Assembly: GCA_034658975.1 (NCBI GenBank)
Contig: JAYEGJ010000126.1
Span: 1 to 57,436 of the forward strand
DNA from: SZUA-217 sp034658975
Lineage (GTDB): Bacteria > Actinomycetota > Acidimicrobiia > Spongiisociales > ZC4RG35
Length of the DNA stretch: 57,436 nucleotides
Direction of reading: 5' to 3'
Positions 1 to 7,708 of the stretch are shown piece after piece (positions within the stretch are counted from its first letter, which is position 1; each line of letters opens with the position of its first letter). The translations under genes and the position numbers were made by a program. Below the pieces are notes generated by a model, which saw only the letters and a list, made by a program, of their open reading frames with translations, was not told the DNA's origin and did not search any database.

Positions 1-144
1 GTAGGGATCGTCACGTTGAAACAGAAACGCGAACACACCGCCGTAGAAGAAGAAATCCACGACAATCCTCGCGAACCAGGCAAGCACTACTACCCATGTT
101 CGTTCCCGGCGAGTCAATCCAACCGGCGGACTCTCAGACGCCAC
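1..144 (-). CDS. Membrane protein, N-terminal fragment (runs off the left edge)
   Basis: An open frame of 48 codons starts with GTG at 144 and leaves the window at base 1. The peptide begins MASESPPVGLTRRERTW and continues into a hydrophobic stretch (VVVLAWFARIVVDFFFYGG) that reads as one transmembrane helix with positive charges just before it. An in-frame TGA lies at 166-168, so the start must be close to 144; no strong Shine-Dalgarno site is visible. It is divergent from the DUF2510 gene. Opposite-strand ORFs here have odd composition and no recognisable domain. Family unknown; only the first 48 residues can be seen. Confidence 0.5.
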   Translation of the reverse strand, partial: MASESPPVGLTRRERTWVVVLAWFARIVVDFFFYGGVFAFLFQRDDPY

Positions 145-324
145 CTCGGTTTCGATGCTAATTCTTCAGACACCACCCTCGTGTCGTGGGCCATTCAGCA
201 GGCCTTTGCTGAGGAGATGTTGACCGCCCCAACCGGCACCATCCTCGATTCGCGAGGGCGCATAAGAGCGCGTTATGTGCGGCTTGAGCCGAGGTGAGGG
301 TCCTGTGTCTAGGGTTGATCAAGA

Positions 325-531
325 ATGTCCACCTCAGAGACACCATCGGAGGCCGGCTGGTACGACGACCCCGACGGTCGCCGCGACCTGCAGCGCTACT
401 GGAACGGCGAGACTTGGAGTGGTGCGCCACGGAAGCGTCCACCGCAGCTGAAGTGGTCAGGCGTTCTGGTGATGTTTGTGGGAGGAGTGGTCCTTACTGC
501 CGTTGTCTGGTTGGTCTGGATCGCTCTCTAA
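325..531 (+). CDS. DUF2510 domain small membrane protein
   Basis: A 68-residue protein. Residues 10-32 carry the DUF2510 signature: GWYDDPDG near the start and RYWNGETWSG after it, the usual tryptophan-rich pattern of this short actinobacterial domain. The C-terminal third (from about residue 44) is one hydrophobic helix, so the domain would be tethered to the membrane. DUF2510 is common at the N terminus of actinobacterial membrane proteins; its function is not established. The Shine-Dalgarno site is weak. It stands alone, with about 345 bases of non-coding sequence after it. Confidence 0.75.
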   Translation: MSTSETPSEAGWYDDPDGRRDLQRYWNGETWSGAPRKRPPQLKWSGVLVMFVGGVVLTAVVWLVWIAL

Positions 532-790
532 CCCACGACGCCAGCAACATGAGAGTCACCAGCAGATGCTGAGATATCAGAGGCTGAATTCCTCGAATTG
601 AACTCCCGGCTTCTGAACCTCTTGCCAGAGTAGATCCGACGAGAGAGTCCCTATTGCCGTGGTTGATGGCAAGTAAGGAGACCCTCAAAGGTGCCGGCCC
701 GGTGACCGAGCCAGGAGATTGACCCGCAGATCTGAGCGGTACGACTGTTAGAGGCCAAGAGGTCAGAAGAGGGCGCTCATACTCAAGCAG

Positions 791-862
791 TGGGTCCAGT
801 CAGAATCGAACCCTCAACCTTCAGGTTAGAAGCCCGTTTAGGCGCATCTCGCTGACCTGGGG
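791..862 (-). pseudogene. tRNA-like relic (resembles tRNA-Arg, anticodon TCT)
   Basis: Read on the minus strand, this part of the 532-876 gene-free gap contains an anticodon-arm-like segment (ACGGG-CTTCTAA-CCTGA, anticodon TCT), a T-loop-like GGGTTCGATTC, and TGGACCC followed by A at the acceptor-3' position. The T-stem does not pair (GAGGG against CTGAC), the D arm is unclear and the 5' acceptor strand does not match. It is therefore not a functional canonical tRNA; at best it is a decayed copy. I see no gene or clear regulatory site elsewhere in 532-876. Confidence 0.25.
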
Positions 863-876
863 CGAAGTCGAAACTC

Positions 877-1773
877 TTACTCGTCGGCGGCGTTCGCGGC
901 CTGACGTCCCCGGTCGTAGTCGGAGAGGGCCAACTTGATTTCCACAGCCGCCTCGCCAGCTTTGGTGTGCGACGCTTCCTCAGATGGCTCGTCGTAGTTC
1001 TCGCCGGGCACCCGGGTCTGCAGGGCTGAGGTCTGGCTCGGCTCTACAGGCTGCGGCTTCTTCGGGGCGGTCGGTCTCACCTCTTCTGTCGCAGGCTCGA
1101 CGGTGCCACCGCTCATGTCCCGGGAGCGTGGCGCCTCTCCGTCCATCAATGGTGCAAAGACACTCTGGAGGAAGGTTTCTGTGTCACTTTTCTCTGTCTC
1201 GGACCTGGCGACGCCACGCCCGGGCACCGATTCGTCACCGCCGTTCGATGCTGATGGCGGTGTTGCCGGCGCAGCAGCCCGAAGCAAAGAGTCATCTTCA
1301 TCACGAGCTTCCTCTTCTGCTTCGGGCGTGGCCATTGCTGGGACTTCGATGAGTCTCGTAGGAACCGAGACCCTCACTGTCACACCGGGTGCGCCAGGTA
1401 CCAGACGAACCTTGATTCCGTGCCGAGCAGCCAAGACGGCAACCAGATAGATCCCTGACGCCGACTCAGATCGATCCTCCAGCCCTTGGGGGTCGTCGAG
1501 AAGGCGGTTCAGGCCATCGAGCAACTGGTCTGACACTCCCGATCCGCTATCCGCAAGCGCGATCAGATAGCCATCGGGCTCGACCGAGCCGGTCACGCGC
1601 ACCTTCTCAACCTCAGCGGAGGACTCGGTCGCGTTGTGGACCAGTTCCGACACGATCGAGGCCAGTCCTGCGACTACCTCGTCACTGACAACAACAGGCT
1701 CGATGGCGCCAACAGCGAGGCGCTCACGATCGGTGCCGGCGAGGGCAATCTCGATCAGCGCGGCTATGTCCAC
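877..1773 (-). CDS. Free-standing HATPase_c protein of a roadblock/GTPase conservon
   Basis: 298 residues, GTG start at 1773 overlapping the end of the GTPase gene by 10 bases. The first ~145 residues are a GHKL ATPase domain: N box SELVHNATESS, G1 box ADSGSGVS, and a distal block GIYLVAVLAARHGIKV. There is no transmembrane segment, HAMP or phospho-acceptor helix, so it cannot be a complete histidine kinase by itself. The rest is low-complexity, Ala/Glu/Pro-rich, ending in a short conserved block (IKLALSDYDRGRQAA) that closely matches the tail of the membrane kinase four genes upstream (IKSALAAYDQGRRAA). Likely the last gene of the operon, perhaps a soluble partner of the kinase or GTPase. 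Role inferred from context only. Confidence 0.8.
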   Translation of the reverse strand: MDIAALIEIALAGTDRERLAVGAIEPVVVSDEVVAGLASIVSELVHNATESSAEVEKVRVTGSVEPDGYLIALADSGSGVSDQLLDGLNRLLDDPQGLEDRSESASGIYLVAVLAARHGIKVRLVPGAPGVTVRVSVPTRLIEVPAMATPEAEEEARDEDDSLLRAAAPATPPSASNGGDESVPGRGVARSETEKSDTETFLQSVFAPLMDGEAPRSRDMSGGTVEPATEEVRPTAPKKPQPVEPSQTSALQTRVPGENYDEPSEEASHTKAGEAAVEIKLALSDYDRGRQAANAADE

Positions 1774-2513
1774 GACGGAGACCCTAGTTCTGGCTCGTCA
1801 GGCACCAGGGCCTTGTCAACAGGGTCACCTCCACCCTCGATTGGCCAGGATGCAGCCGGAGAACGACCTTCGAGTTTCCGCAGGGGGACCCGATCGGGCT
1901 GGGACGGTTCAACGCGTGTGTCGACGCCTGAAGGCTCTGCCGACGTGTCCCTGGCCTTGCGCAAAGCATGTTCGGCAACCGCGACGAGCACCTTCTGCGC
2001 GTCGAAGCGCACGCGCGCGTCGCAATACATGACCGGGACCTCGGATCGGAGACTCAAGGCGGCACGGACTTCCTCGAGGTCATGGAGCCGCACGCCATCG
2101 AATGTGTTGACGGCCACGACGAATGGCGTTCCACGCTTCTCGAAGAAGTCGATGGCGCCAAAGCAGTCCTCGATGCGGCGGGTGTCGACGAGGACCACTG
2201 CCCCGATCGCCCCTCGGGCCAGCTCATTCCACATGAAATGGAATCGTTCCTGGCCGGGAGTCCCGAACAGATAGAGGACAAGGCCGTTGTTGAGGCTGAT
2301 CCGGCCAAAGTCCATTGCCACGGTCGTCCTGGTCTTGTTCGAGTTGGCCAGCAGTTCGTCCACTGTTGCACCGGCTTCGGTCATGACCGCCTCGCTGCGA
2401 AGCGGCTCGATCTCAGAGATCGCGCCGACGAACGTGGTCTTGCCGACGCCAAAGCCGCCGGCGACGACGATCTTGACGGGGATTAGTAGCGCGTTAGATA
2501 GATTTGATTCCAT
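1764..2513 (-). CDS. Small Ras-like GTPase of a conservon (CvnD/MglA type)
   Basis: 249 residues from the ATG at 2513; the longer open frame upstream is only a shadow of the DUF742 gene. P-loop GGFGVGKTTF near residue 16, switch-II FGTPGQERF in which the usual Asp of DxxGQ is replaced (typical of this family), and NTFDG as the base-recognition motif. This is the GTPase of actinobacterial conservons, which work with a roadblock protein and a membrane kinase in a G-protein-like signalling unit. The C-terminal ~60 residues, after LRKARD, are Pro/Glu-rich and probably disordered. It overlaps the DUF742 gene by 20 bases and the HATPase gene by 10, so translation is probably coupled. Confidence 0.9.
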   Translation of the reverse strand: MESNLSNALLIPVKIVVAGGFGVGKTTFVGAISEIEPLRSEAVMTEAGATVDELLANSNKTRTTVAMDFGRISLNNGLVLYLFGTPGQERFHFMWNELARGAIGAVVLVDTRRIEDCFGAIDFFEKRGTPFVVAVNTFDGVRLHDLEEVRAALSLRSEVPVMYCDARVRFDAQKVLVAVAEHALRKARDTSAEPSGVDTRVEPSQPDRVPLRKLEGRSPAASWPIEGGGDPVDKALVPDEPELGSPSWT

Positions 2514-2871
2514 CCAGCACCCTCTGAAGAAGATCGGCGTATCTCTCGCCGCCTTCTGCTGCGACCTCAGACGCGGGATTGGCGATTGCCACCGCGCCCA
2601 CCTCTGCCAGATCGCCGACGAGAACTCGAACGACGCCGATGGGAACCTCGAGGATGGCGGCGAGTTCGATGATGGCCGTCGGGGTCTCCGTCTTGTTGAC
2701 GATGGCGGCGGCCTCCCACCGGAGCTGGCCGCCCATCCGCATGCCGAAACTCGTGGCCATGACGTGGGCCTCCAGAGCGATCTCGGGGAACTCCGCACCG
2801 GTGCGCCCGCCCGTCATCGCATAGGGACGCACGAGGCGGCCGCTCCGACTGGATCCGGACACGTCTCTCAC
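2494..2871 (-). CDS. DUF742 protein of a conservon (CvnC type)
   Basis: 125 residues. Matches the DUF742 family in size and pattern: an N-terminal RLVRPYAMTGGRT block, then a winged-helix-like region with EAAAIV and PTAIIELAAILEVPIGVVRVLVGDL, which resembles a MarR/winged-helix fold. In conservons this protein sits between the roadblock and GTPase genes; its exact activity is unsettled. The start overlaps the roadblock stop by ATGA (2868-2871) and the end overlaps the GTPase start by 20 bases. Confidence 0.9.
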   Translation of the reverse strand: MRDVSGSSRSGRLVRPYAMTGGRTGAEFPEIALEAHVMATSFGMRMGGQLRWEAAAIVNKTETPTAIIELAAILEVPIGVVRVLVGDLAEVGAVAIANPASEVAAEGGERYADLLQRVLDGIKSI

Positions 2872-3287
2872 ACGGCATCAACGAGCCGGGTCTTGAGCTC
2901 GTTGCGCACATCAGGGGTCAGGCTCTCTCCGACCCGCTGGACGAAGATCGACATCTCGAAGGCGATGGTGGCCATGTCAACGTCCTTGTCGGCCAGACAA
3001 CTGATGAGTGAGCCTCCTCTGATCCCGGTGATGAAAAGCCATCTGTGCTCCATCTCGACGATGACGTTGGACACCGCACCGGCGTCGAATTGACCTGCGG
3101 AGCCGTAGGCGAGTCCGATCATCCCCGACGAGACCGCGGCGAGACGATCTGCTGCCTCCCTACCGAGATCATCGGAGCCGGCAAGCGGGAGTCCGTCTGA
3201 TGACACGACCACGGCCTGCCTGATCGCCGGGACGGTCTCACAGAGCCTCTGGATCAACCAGTCGAGATTGTTGGCGGCCTCACTCAC
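2868..3287 (-). CDS. Roadblock/LC7 domain protein (CvnB type)
   Basis: 139 residues covering a single roadblock/LC7 fold: NLDWLIQRLCETVPAIRQAVVVSSDGLPL at the N terminus and a conserved region around SNVIVEMEHRWLFITGI. Family members bind Ras-like GTPases and act as GTPase-activating or scaffold proteins; MglB of Myxococcus is the best-known relative. It overlaps the kinase stop by ATGA (3284-3287) and the next gene by ATGA. Cytoplasmic; probably regulates the GTPase encoded at 1764-2513. Confidence 0.92.
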   Translation of the reverse strand: MSEAANNLDWLIQRLCETVPAIRQAVVVSSDGLPLAGSDDLGREAADRLAAVSSGMIGLAYGSAGQFDAGAVSNVIVEMEHRWLFITGIRGGSLISCLADKDVDMATIAFEMSIFVQRVGESLTPDVRNELKTRLVDAV

Positions 3288-4777
3288 GAGATTCCCTCCT
3301 CTGTGCCGGACTCGTCCTCGGCCTCGACGGCCCCTTGGGCGGGGCCCGCGGCTCGTCTTCCTTGGTCATACGCCGCCAAGGCGCTCTTGATCCCTATGGC
3401 GCTCTCTCCCTCTACGACCGAGCGTTGCGACATGGACCCTTCGTCGAGGGTCTGCCCGGGTGAGCGCACCGGGAGGCTGCCCGTCATGGAGGTTTCGGTG
3501 AGATCGATCACGTGATCGGCCTTCTCGGCGACTGCCTGGCGTTCCGGTCGAGGGTCAGACTCAGCAGGCTTGGAGAACTCCCTGTGGATGGGCGGGGCGG
3601 TGAGGCTCGCTTCCAGGAGATGGCGTGGGATGGTCACGCGAGCGATAAGGCCCGGAATCCCGGGGATGAGCTCGAGATCGATACCGTGACGCGCCGCCAG
3701 CTTCGAGACGACATAGATTCCCATCGTCGGCTCCAACGCCAGCCCCAAGGCAGGTGGGTTGCGAAGGGTCCTGTTGAGCTGTTCGACCTTCTCATTGGTC
3801 ACGCCGACGCCCCGGTCGGTGATCGACAGCTGATATCCGTCCAGGTCAAAAACGGTGCTGACCTTCACCGGCTCGCTTGGGGGCGAAAACCGGGTGGCGT
3901 TCTCCATCAACTCGGCAAGAAGGTGGGCGACATCCGCGACCGCGCCACCGGCCAGTAGTGCAGGCTCGAGGGTGACGATCTCGATCCGCTGGTATTCGTC
4001 GATCTCGCTCACCGCGGCCCGCACCACATCGGCCATCTCCATCGACCTGGCCCAGACCCGCGGCGGTGGTTCCCCGGCCAACACCAGAAGACTCTCGGCA
4101 TTACGACGCATCCGGGTGGCGAGATGGTCGAGCGTGAAATAGGTACCGAGAATCTCCGGGTCGTCCTCCTGGGATTCGAGGTCATCGAGATGACCGAGTT
4201 GACGATCGATCAGCGACGCGTTTCGCCGGGCGAGGGTGACGATGAGGCTCGACACGCCCCCTTTGAGGGTTTCCATTTGTCTCGATGCCACCTCGCCGAG
4301 AGAAGAGTGGAGCCCCTCGAGGGACTTGGCCAGGTCAGCCAACTCGATGGGACCGTCAGTGTTGAGCTCCAACGGAGTCATCGTTGCCTTGGACGGATCG
4401 GGCATGGCAAGCGCGTCGACGAGCTCGGTGAGGTCCTGGTCGGCCACCCTCTGCGCGGCCTTGGTCACTTCTTCGACGCGGTTGACGAGAATGCCGGCCG
4501 TCCTGCGAATGACCATCAGCGATCGAATCGTCACGGCCAGCACCACCAGCCCGATGAGAATCGCTGCGATTTCCGCGATCGAGAAGCCGGAAGTCCCGTC
4601 CGAGATGACCAGGTAGTAGACCAGGAGACCACCAACTACCAGGCTCAACACGATCAGCGGCACGACCGCGAGTGTCAGCATCGATTGAATCTGCGAGCCC
4701 GACGCCCGAGATTCCCGTTTGTGGCGTGCCCCTTTGCTGGATGTCATCGCAAGCGACGATAACCAGGGAAGTGCCAT
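3284..4777 (-). CDS. Membrane sensor histidine kinase-like protein (CvnA type)
   Basis: 497 residues. Two transmembrane helices near residues 32-55 and 66-86 with almost no external loop, a HAMP-like linker to about 160, a helical dimerisation region containing RRNASLIDRQLGHLDDLE, and a GHKL ATPase domain with LLAELMENATRFSPP, ITDRGVGV and GIYVVSKLAARHG. This is the actinobacterial 'nitrate/sulfonate sensor-like' kinase that heads conservons. No response regulator is adjacent; output is expected through the roadblock and GTPase. The tail has the block IKSALAAYDQGRRAA shared with the free-standing HATPase. A second in-frame ATG exists at 4747, but neither start has a good ribosome-binding site. 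First gene of a five-gene coupled operon. Confidence 0.88.
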   Translation of the reverse strand: MALPWLSSLAMTSSKGARHKRESRASGSQIQSMLTLAVVPLIVLSLVVGGLLVYYLVISDGTSGFSIAEIAAILIGLVVLAVTIRSLMVIRRTAGILVNRVEEVTKAAQRVADQDLTELVDALAMPDPSKATMTPLELNTDGPIELADLAKSLEGLHSSLGEVASRQMETLKGGVSSLIVTLARRNASLIDRQLGHLDDLESQEDDPEILGTYFTLDHLATRMRRNAESLLVLAGEPPPRVWARSMEMADVVRAAVSEIDEYQRIEIVTLEPALLAGGAVADVAHLLAELMENATRFSPPSEPVKVSTVFDLDGYQLSITDRGVGVTNEKVEQLNRTLRNPPALGLALEPTMGIYVVSKLAARHGIDLELIPGIPGLIARVTIPRHLLEASLTAPPIHREFSKPAESDPRPERQAVAEKADHVIDLTETSMTGSLPVRSPGQTLDEGSMSQRSVVEGESAIGIKSALAAYDQGRRAAGPAQGAVEAEDESGTEEGIS

Positions 4778-5097
4778 CTTCTGTTGATCATTGCTGGCCT
4801 TCTATGCCCTGCCGGACGGTGATTGGAGGCCCCACCATTGAGCAAAATGGAGGCTGGAAGACGAACTAAACCAACAATCCCCTATCCGGGTACCGCCGAC
4901 CTGGCGTTCATGCCTGCTTCAGGAAGCGGACCGGCATGTTGAGATAGCCTTCGAGACCGGGGTGCTTGGCTCCGTCTTTCTGGTCCCTTTTTGGGCCTGG
5001 CGTCTTCGGATCGGTCGGATAGACTTCTTGTAGCTGATGCGTCTCCTCTGGGAGCTTTCGGCGACCCGGTGGGCTGGGTGGTTGAAGGAGAACAGAG
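4778..5097 (+). other. Gene-free region between divergent genes
   Basis: About 320 bases separate the leftward conservon operon from the rightward small ORF at 5098. It should hold promoters for both. I see no convincing -35/-10 pair, tRNA or hairpin. Short antisense reading frames at 4908-5150 have Pro/Lys-rich, non-protein-like composition and overlap the better-supported ORF, so I do not call them. Confidence 0.4.
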
Positions 5098-5322
5098 ATG
5101 CCACGAAGACGCAGCGGCGTTGTGGTCGGCAAAGACTTCAAGCCGCCCAATGGTTCGCCATACGCTGACTGGTGCTATCTGGTAGTCGATCTCTCTGATC
5201 AGGAGTTGATCTCAGTCCGGATCACCAAAAACCATGTCGAGAAAACGGTATTGGGCGATCGAGTCGAGTTCACACAACCACGTAAGCCAGACAAGGCGGT
5301 TCGCTGGTTGAGACACGTCTGA
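5098..5322 (+). CDS. Small conserved-looking hypothetical protein
   Basis: 74 residues, start supported by GAAGGAG eight bases upstream. Basic at both ends (MPRRRSG at the start, RWLRHV at the end) with a central part (ADWCYLVVDLSDQELISVRI) that predicts beta strands and resembles a small barrel. No transmembrane segment or signal peptide. I do not recognise the family. The next gene begins about 140 bases downstream, so it may be monocistronic. Confidence 0.6.
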   Translation: MPRRRSGVVVGKDFKPPNGSPYADWCYLVVDLSDQELISVRITKNHVEKTVLGDRVEFTQPRKPDKAVRWLRHV

Positions 5323-5464
5323 AGGCTACGACCTCATCCATTCCCGCTCAGGGTCAATACTCGCGCCTGTCGTCATCGTCGGAGCCAGGGGCCGAGCACT
5401 TTGCGCCGACGGTCTTGGCGAGGGTGGAGTAGGTTCACTGTTCTTCCAAGTGAGGAGCAGAACC

Positions 5465-5851
5465 ATGGGAGACCACCCCAATGCCGCAACCTTCCGCCAA
5501 CTGATTGCCGCCTTCAACAACCAGGACATGGAGTCCGCCGCCGGCCTAATCGATGCCGATGTTGTCTGGCATGCGATCGGAATGGAGGAGCCGATGCGTG
5601 GCGCCAGCGCTCTCACCGAGAGCGCAATGGCCTTCCCTCAGGGACTCGACGTCGTCGCCGAGATTCATGATGTTGTGGCCAACGACGACCACGTTGTGGG
5701 TCTGGTGAAGGCAACCGCCACGGAGGGAGATCAGACCTTTGAGTACAAAACGGCCGAGATTCTCCATTTCAAGGATGGGAAGGTCAGTGAGAGGTGGGCG
5801 TTCTCAGACGACACAGCCCGCATCAACGAGTTCTTCTCCCAGTTCGGGTAG
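5465..5851 (+). CDS. SnoaL-like / NTF2-fold protein
   Basis: 128 residues from the ATG at 5465, which has GAGGAG ten bases upstream; an earlier in-frame ATG at 5450 is not supported. The sequence has the SnoaL-like pattern: an N-terminal helix (FRQLIAAFNNQDMES), DADVVWHAIG, a central LVKATATEGDQTFEYK strand and a final FKDGKVSERWAFSDD. These cone-shaped alpha+beta folds act as cyclases, isomerases or ligand-binding proteins; substrate cannot be told here. Cytoplasmic, no signal peptide. The methyltransferase gene starts 63 bases downstream. Confidence 0.8.
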   Translation: MGDHPNAATFRQLIAAFNNQDMESAAGLIDADVVWHAIGMEEPMRGASALTESAMAFPQGLDVVAEIHDVVANDDHVVGLVKATATEGDQTFEYKTAEILHFKDGKVSERWAFSDDTARINEFFSQFG

Positions 5852-5914
5852 CAACCTCCAATTCAAACTCGCCCGACGCATCGGCAAGTAGAGCCATGTC
5901 GGTATCCTGAGTCG

Positions 5915-6559
5915 ATGTCTGACTGCTGCAATCCGTCCGGGTACCGGCACTTCTTCAACCAGAAGGAGGCTCGGCGCAACCTGGCCCACTACGACAAGAA
6001 GGGCCTGGACAAGACCGCCCGACGGATGGTCGACTATCTGGCGTCCCGCGGGGTTGAAGGGCGATCCGTGCTCGAAGTCGGTGGAGGGATCGGGGCTCTC
6101 CACGTCGAGTTGCTCAAGGCGGGGGCAGCTGACGCTGTCAACGTGGAGCTCTCCGGCGGCTACGAGGACGTGGCCGCAGAGCTGCTGGAGCGTGAGGGTT
6201 TGGGAGAGCGGGTCGAAAGGCATCTCGGGGATTTCACAGAACTCGCCGCTGGCCTTGAGGCGGACGACGTCGTCATGAACCGTGTCATCTGCTGCTACCC
6301 GAACATGGAGCGACTGATGGGGGCAGCCCTTTCCAGTAGCCGCCGCTTCGTCGCAGCCACTTTTCCTCGAGACCGGGCAGGAGCCCGGATCGGTCTATCC
6401 CTTGGTAACGCCTACTGCTGGGTTCGCAAGATCGATTTCAGAGCGTTCGTGCACCCACCGGATGCCATCCGGGAAACCGCCCGCAAGGCCGGATTCAAGG
6501 TCGCATTCCGCGACCAGGACTTCATCTGGCAAGGGGTCGTCTTCGAAAAGGCCTCCTGA
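5915..6559 (+). CDS. Class I SAM-dependent methyltransferase
   Basis: 214 residues. Rossmann-fold motif I is clear: VLEVGGGIGALHVELLKAGA at about residues 52-71, followed by acidic motif II (NVELSGGY) and a motif III-like block (DDVVMNRVICCYPN). The N terminus MSDCCNPSGYRHFFNQKEA is Cys-rich, reminiscent of the magnesium-protoporphyrin/tetrapyrrole O-methyltransferase-like group, but the substrate is not determinable. It converges on the broken gene at 6584-7620 with a 24-base gap. Confidence 0.8.
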   Translation: MSDCCNPSGYRHFFNQKEARRNLAHYDKKGLDKTARRMVDYLASRGVEGRSVLEVGGGIGALHVELLKAGAADAVNVELSGGYEDVAAELLEREGLGERVERHLGDFTELAAGLEADDVVMNRVICCYPNMERLMGAALSSSRRFVAATFPRDRAGARIGLSLGNAYCWVRKIDFRAFVHPPDAIRETARKAGFKVAFRDQDFIWQGVVFEKAS

Positions 6560-6583
6560 CCCACCAAAGCCGACGCAGACCCT

Positions 6584-7620
6584 TTAGGGCTGCTCGTCCT
6601 GGAGACCCGCAGCCGCTGAGGACTTGATGTGGTCGGATGAGATCGAGACCGGGGGTACTTCCGCCTGAGTCTGGTTCCACTCTCGGTTGTGGTGAGCCGC
6701 CAGTCGATGAAGGTGGTAAGCGGCCCGCCCGGGAACGGAATCGGCTGGCGCACCATGATTCGCTCAAATGGAGTCCACTCCAGAACAAGGTGAGGGGTGA
6801 CGTTCTTACCGTGATAGCACTGGAACGTACTGCCCGGACCGATTCTGCCGGCCTTGCGGTCGATTATCTCCTGGCGGTCAGATCTGAACAGGATCTTTCG
6901 AAACTCCGGTTGACTCAGGTAGTCCCATACCAGCTCTCGGGGCATGGAGATCTCCGTCGATAGGATTCCGAGTTCGTCTTCCGCGGTGTAGATGAACTTC
7001 TTGACATCCCGTTTGGCCTCATAGACAGGGTGCATGTCCTTGATGGATACGGCAACCGCCCCAAAGTCAGGGACCGTCTCGGTGTGATCCACCATCTCTG
7101 AGGAGGTCGTGTCGAGTTTGAGAGCCTCGGTGGCAGCCTCCGTGCACAGAACGTAGGCGCGGATACCCGTTTCGGATGTCACCCAGTTCTTGAGGAGTCT
7201 GTGGATCAGGTTGATGTCACTGCCCAGCAGTTGGTTGAAGCCACCGACCGGCTGGACCACCAATGTCCCATGGTGGACGAAGAACTTGAGGTCGAGCGAC
7301 GAGACATTGGCAGATGCGTTGCAGCGGCAGGTGTTGTTGAGAACCATCAGCTCAATAGCCCTGCGGAATGCGACGTAGGTGTCCTCGATGCTCTCCAGGA
7401 AGGTTTAGCCACCGATGAAACCGTCGTCGAAACCGTAACTCATCACCGCGTCGCCTTCGAGTTGAGAGACCACGAGAGGGGCACGAACGTGTTCCACCAA
7501 CAATTCGAGCAGGTCGGTCAACGTCCCCTGTGCATGCTCGATCTCGGATGCACCCAGATATGACGTGTAGCCGGTGATGTCGGCGATGAGGAGGAAGCCA
7601 CGGTGTTCCACTGCTCTCAA
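6584..7620 (-). pseudogene. Broken DUF2652/SRPBCC-domain gene (nonsense plus probable frameshift)
   Basis: Reading starts at TTG 7620 or, better, GTG 7611. The N terminus matches the DUF2652 (adenylate-cyclase-like) family: FLLIADITGYTSYL, LEGDAVMSYGFDD. After FIGG a TAA at 7405-7407 stands where the frame then continues without shift (TFLESIEDTYVAFRRAIEL, then NNTCRCNASANVSSLDLKFF), so one base change, probably CAA to TAA, interrupts it. A C-terminal SRPBCC-like half follows (PRELVWDYLSQPEFRK). Near 6670-6690 the frame seems to slip: the original frame runs on into the methyltransferase gene, whereas the frame ending EVPPVSISSDHIKSS stops at 6584, just short of it. Either a true pseudogene or sequencing errors; the stop codon is directly visible, the frameshift is inferred. 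Confidence 0.7.
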
Positions 7621-7708
7621 CCCTATCGGGGCATGAGTTGCCCAAACGGCGACCTTCTCAGCATCGAATTAGCGGCCTCGCTGTTGTCGCACAGCAACGG
7701 GCATTGGG

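Noticed and set aside
16..297. 93-codon plus-strand ORF at the left edge
   Set aside because: No domain, and the opposite strand gives a credible membrane-protein start.
4908..5150. Minus-strand ORFs in the gap after the conservon
   Set aside because: Low-complexity composition and overlap with the better-supported ORF at 5098-5322.
6412..6583. C-terminal extension of the broken DUF2652/SRPBCC gene into the methyltransferase gene
   Set aside because: Residues become Ser/Arg-rich and unlike any domain, and overlap a convincing gene by about 150 bases; a frameshift is more likely.
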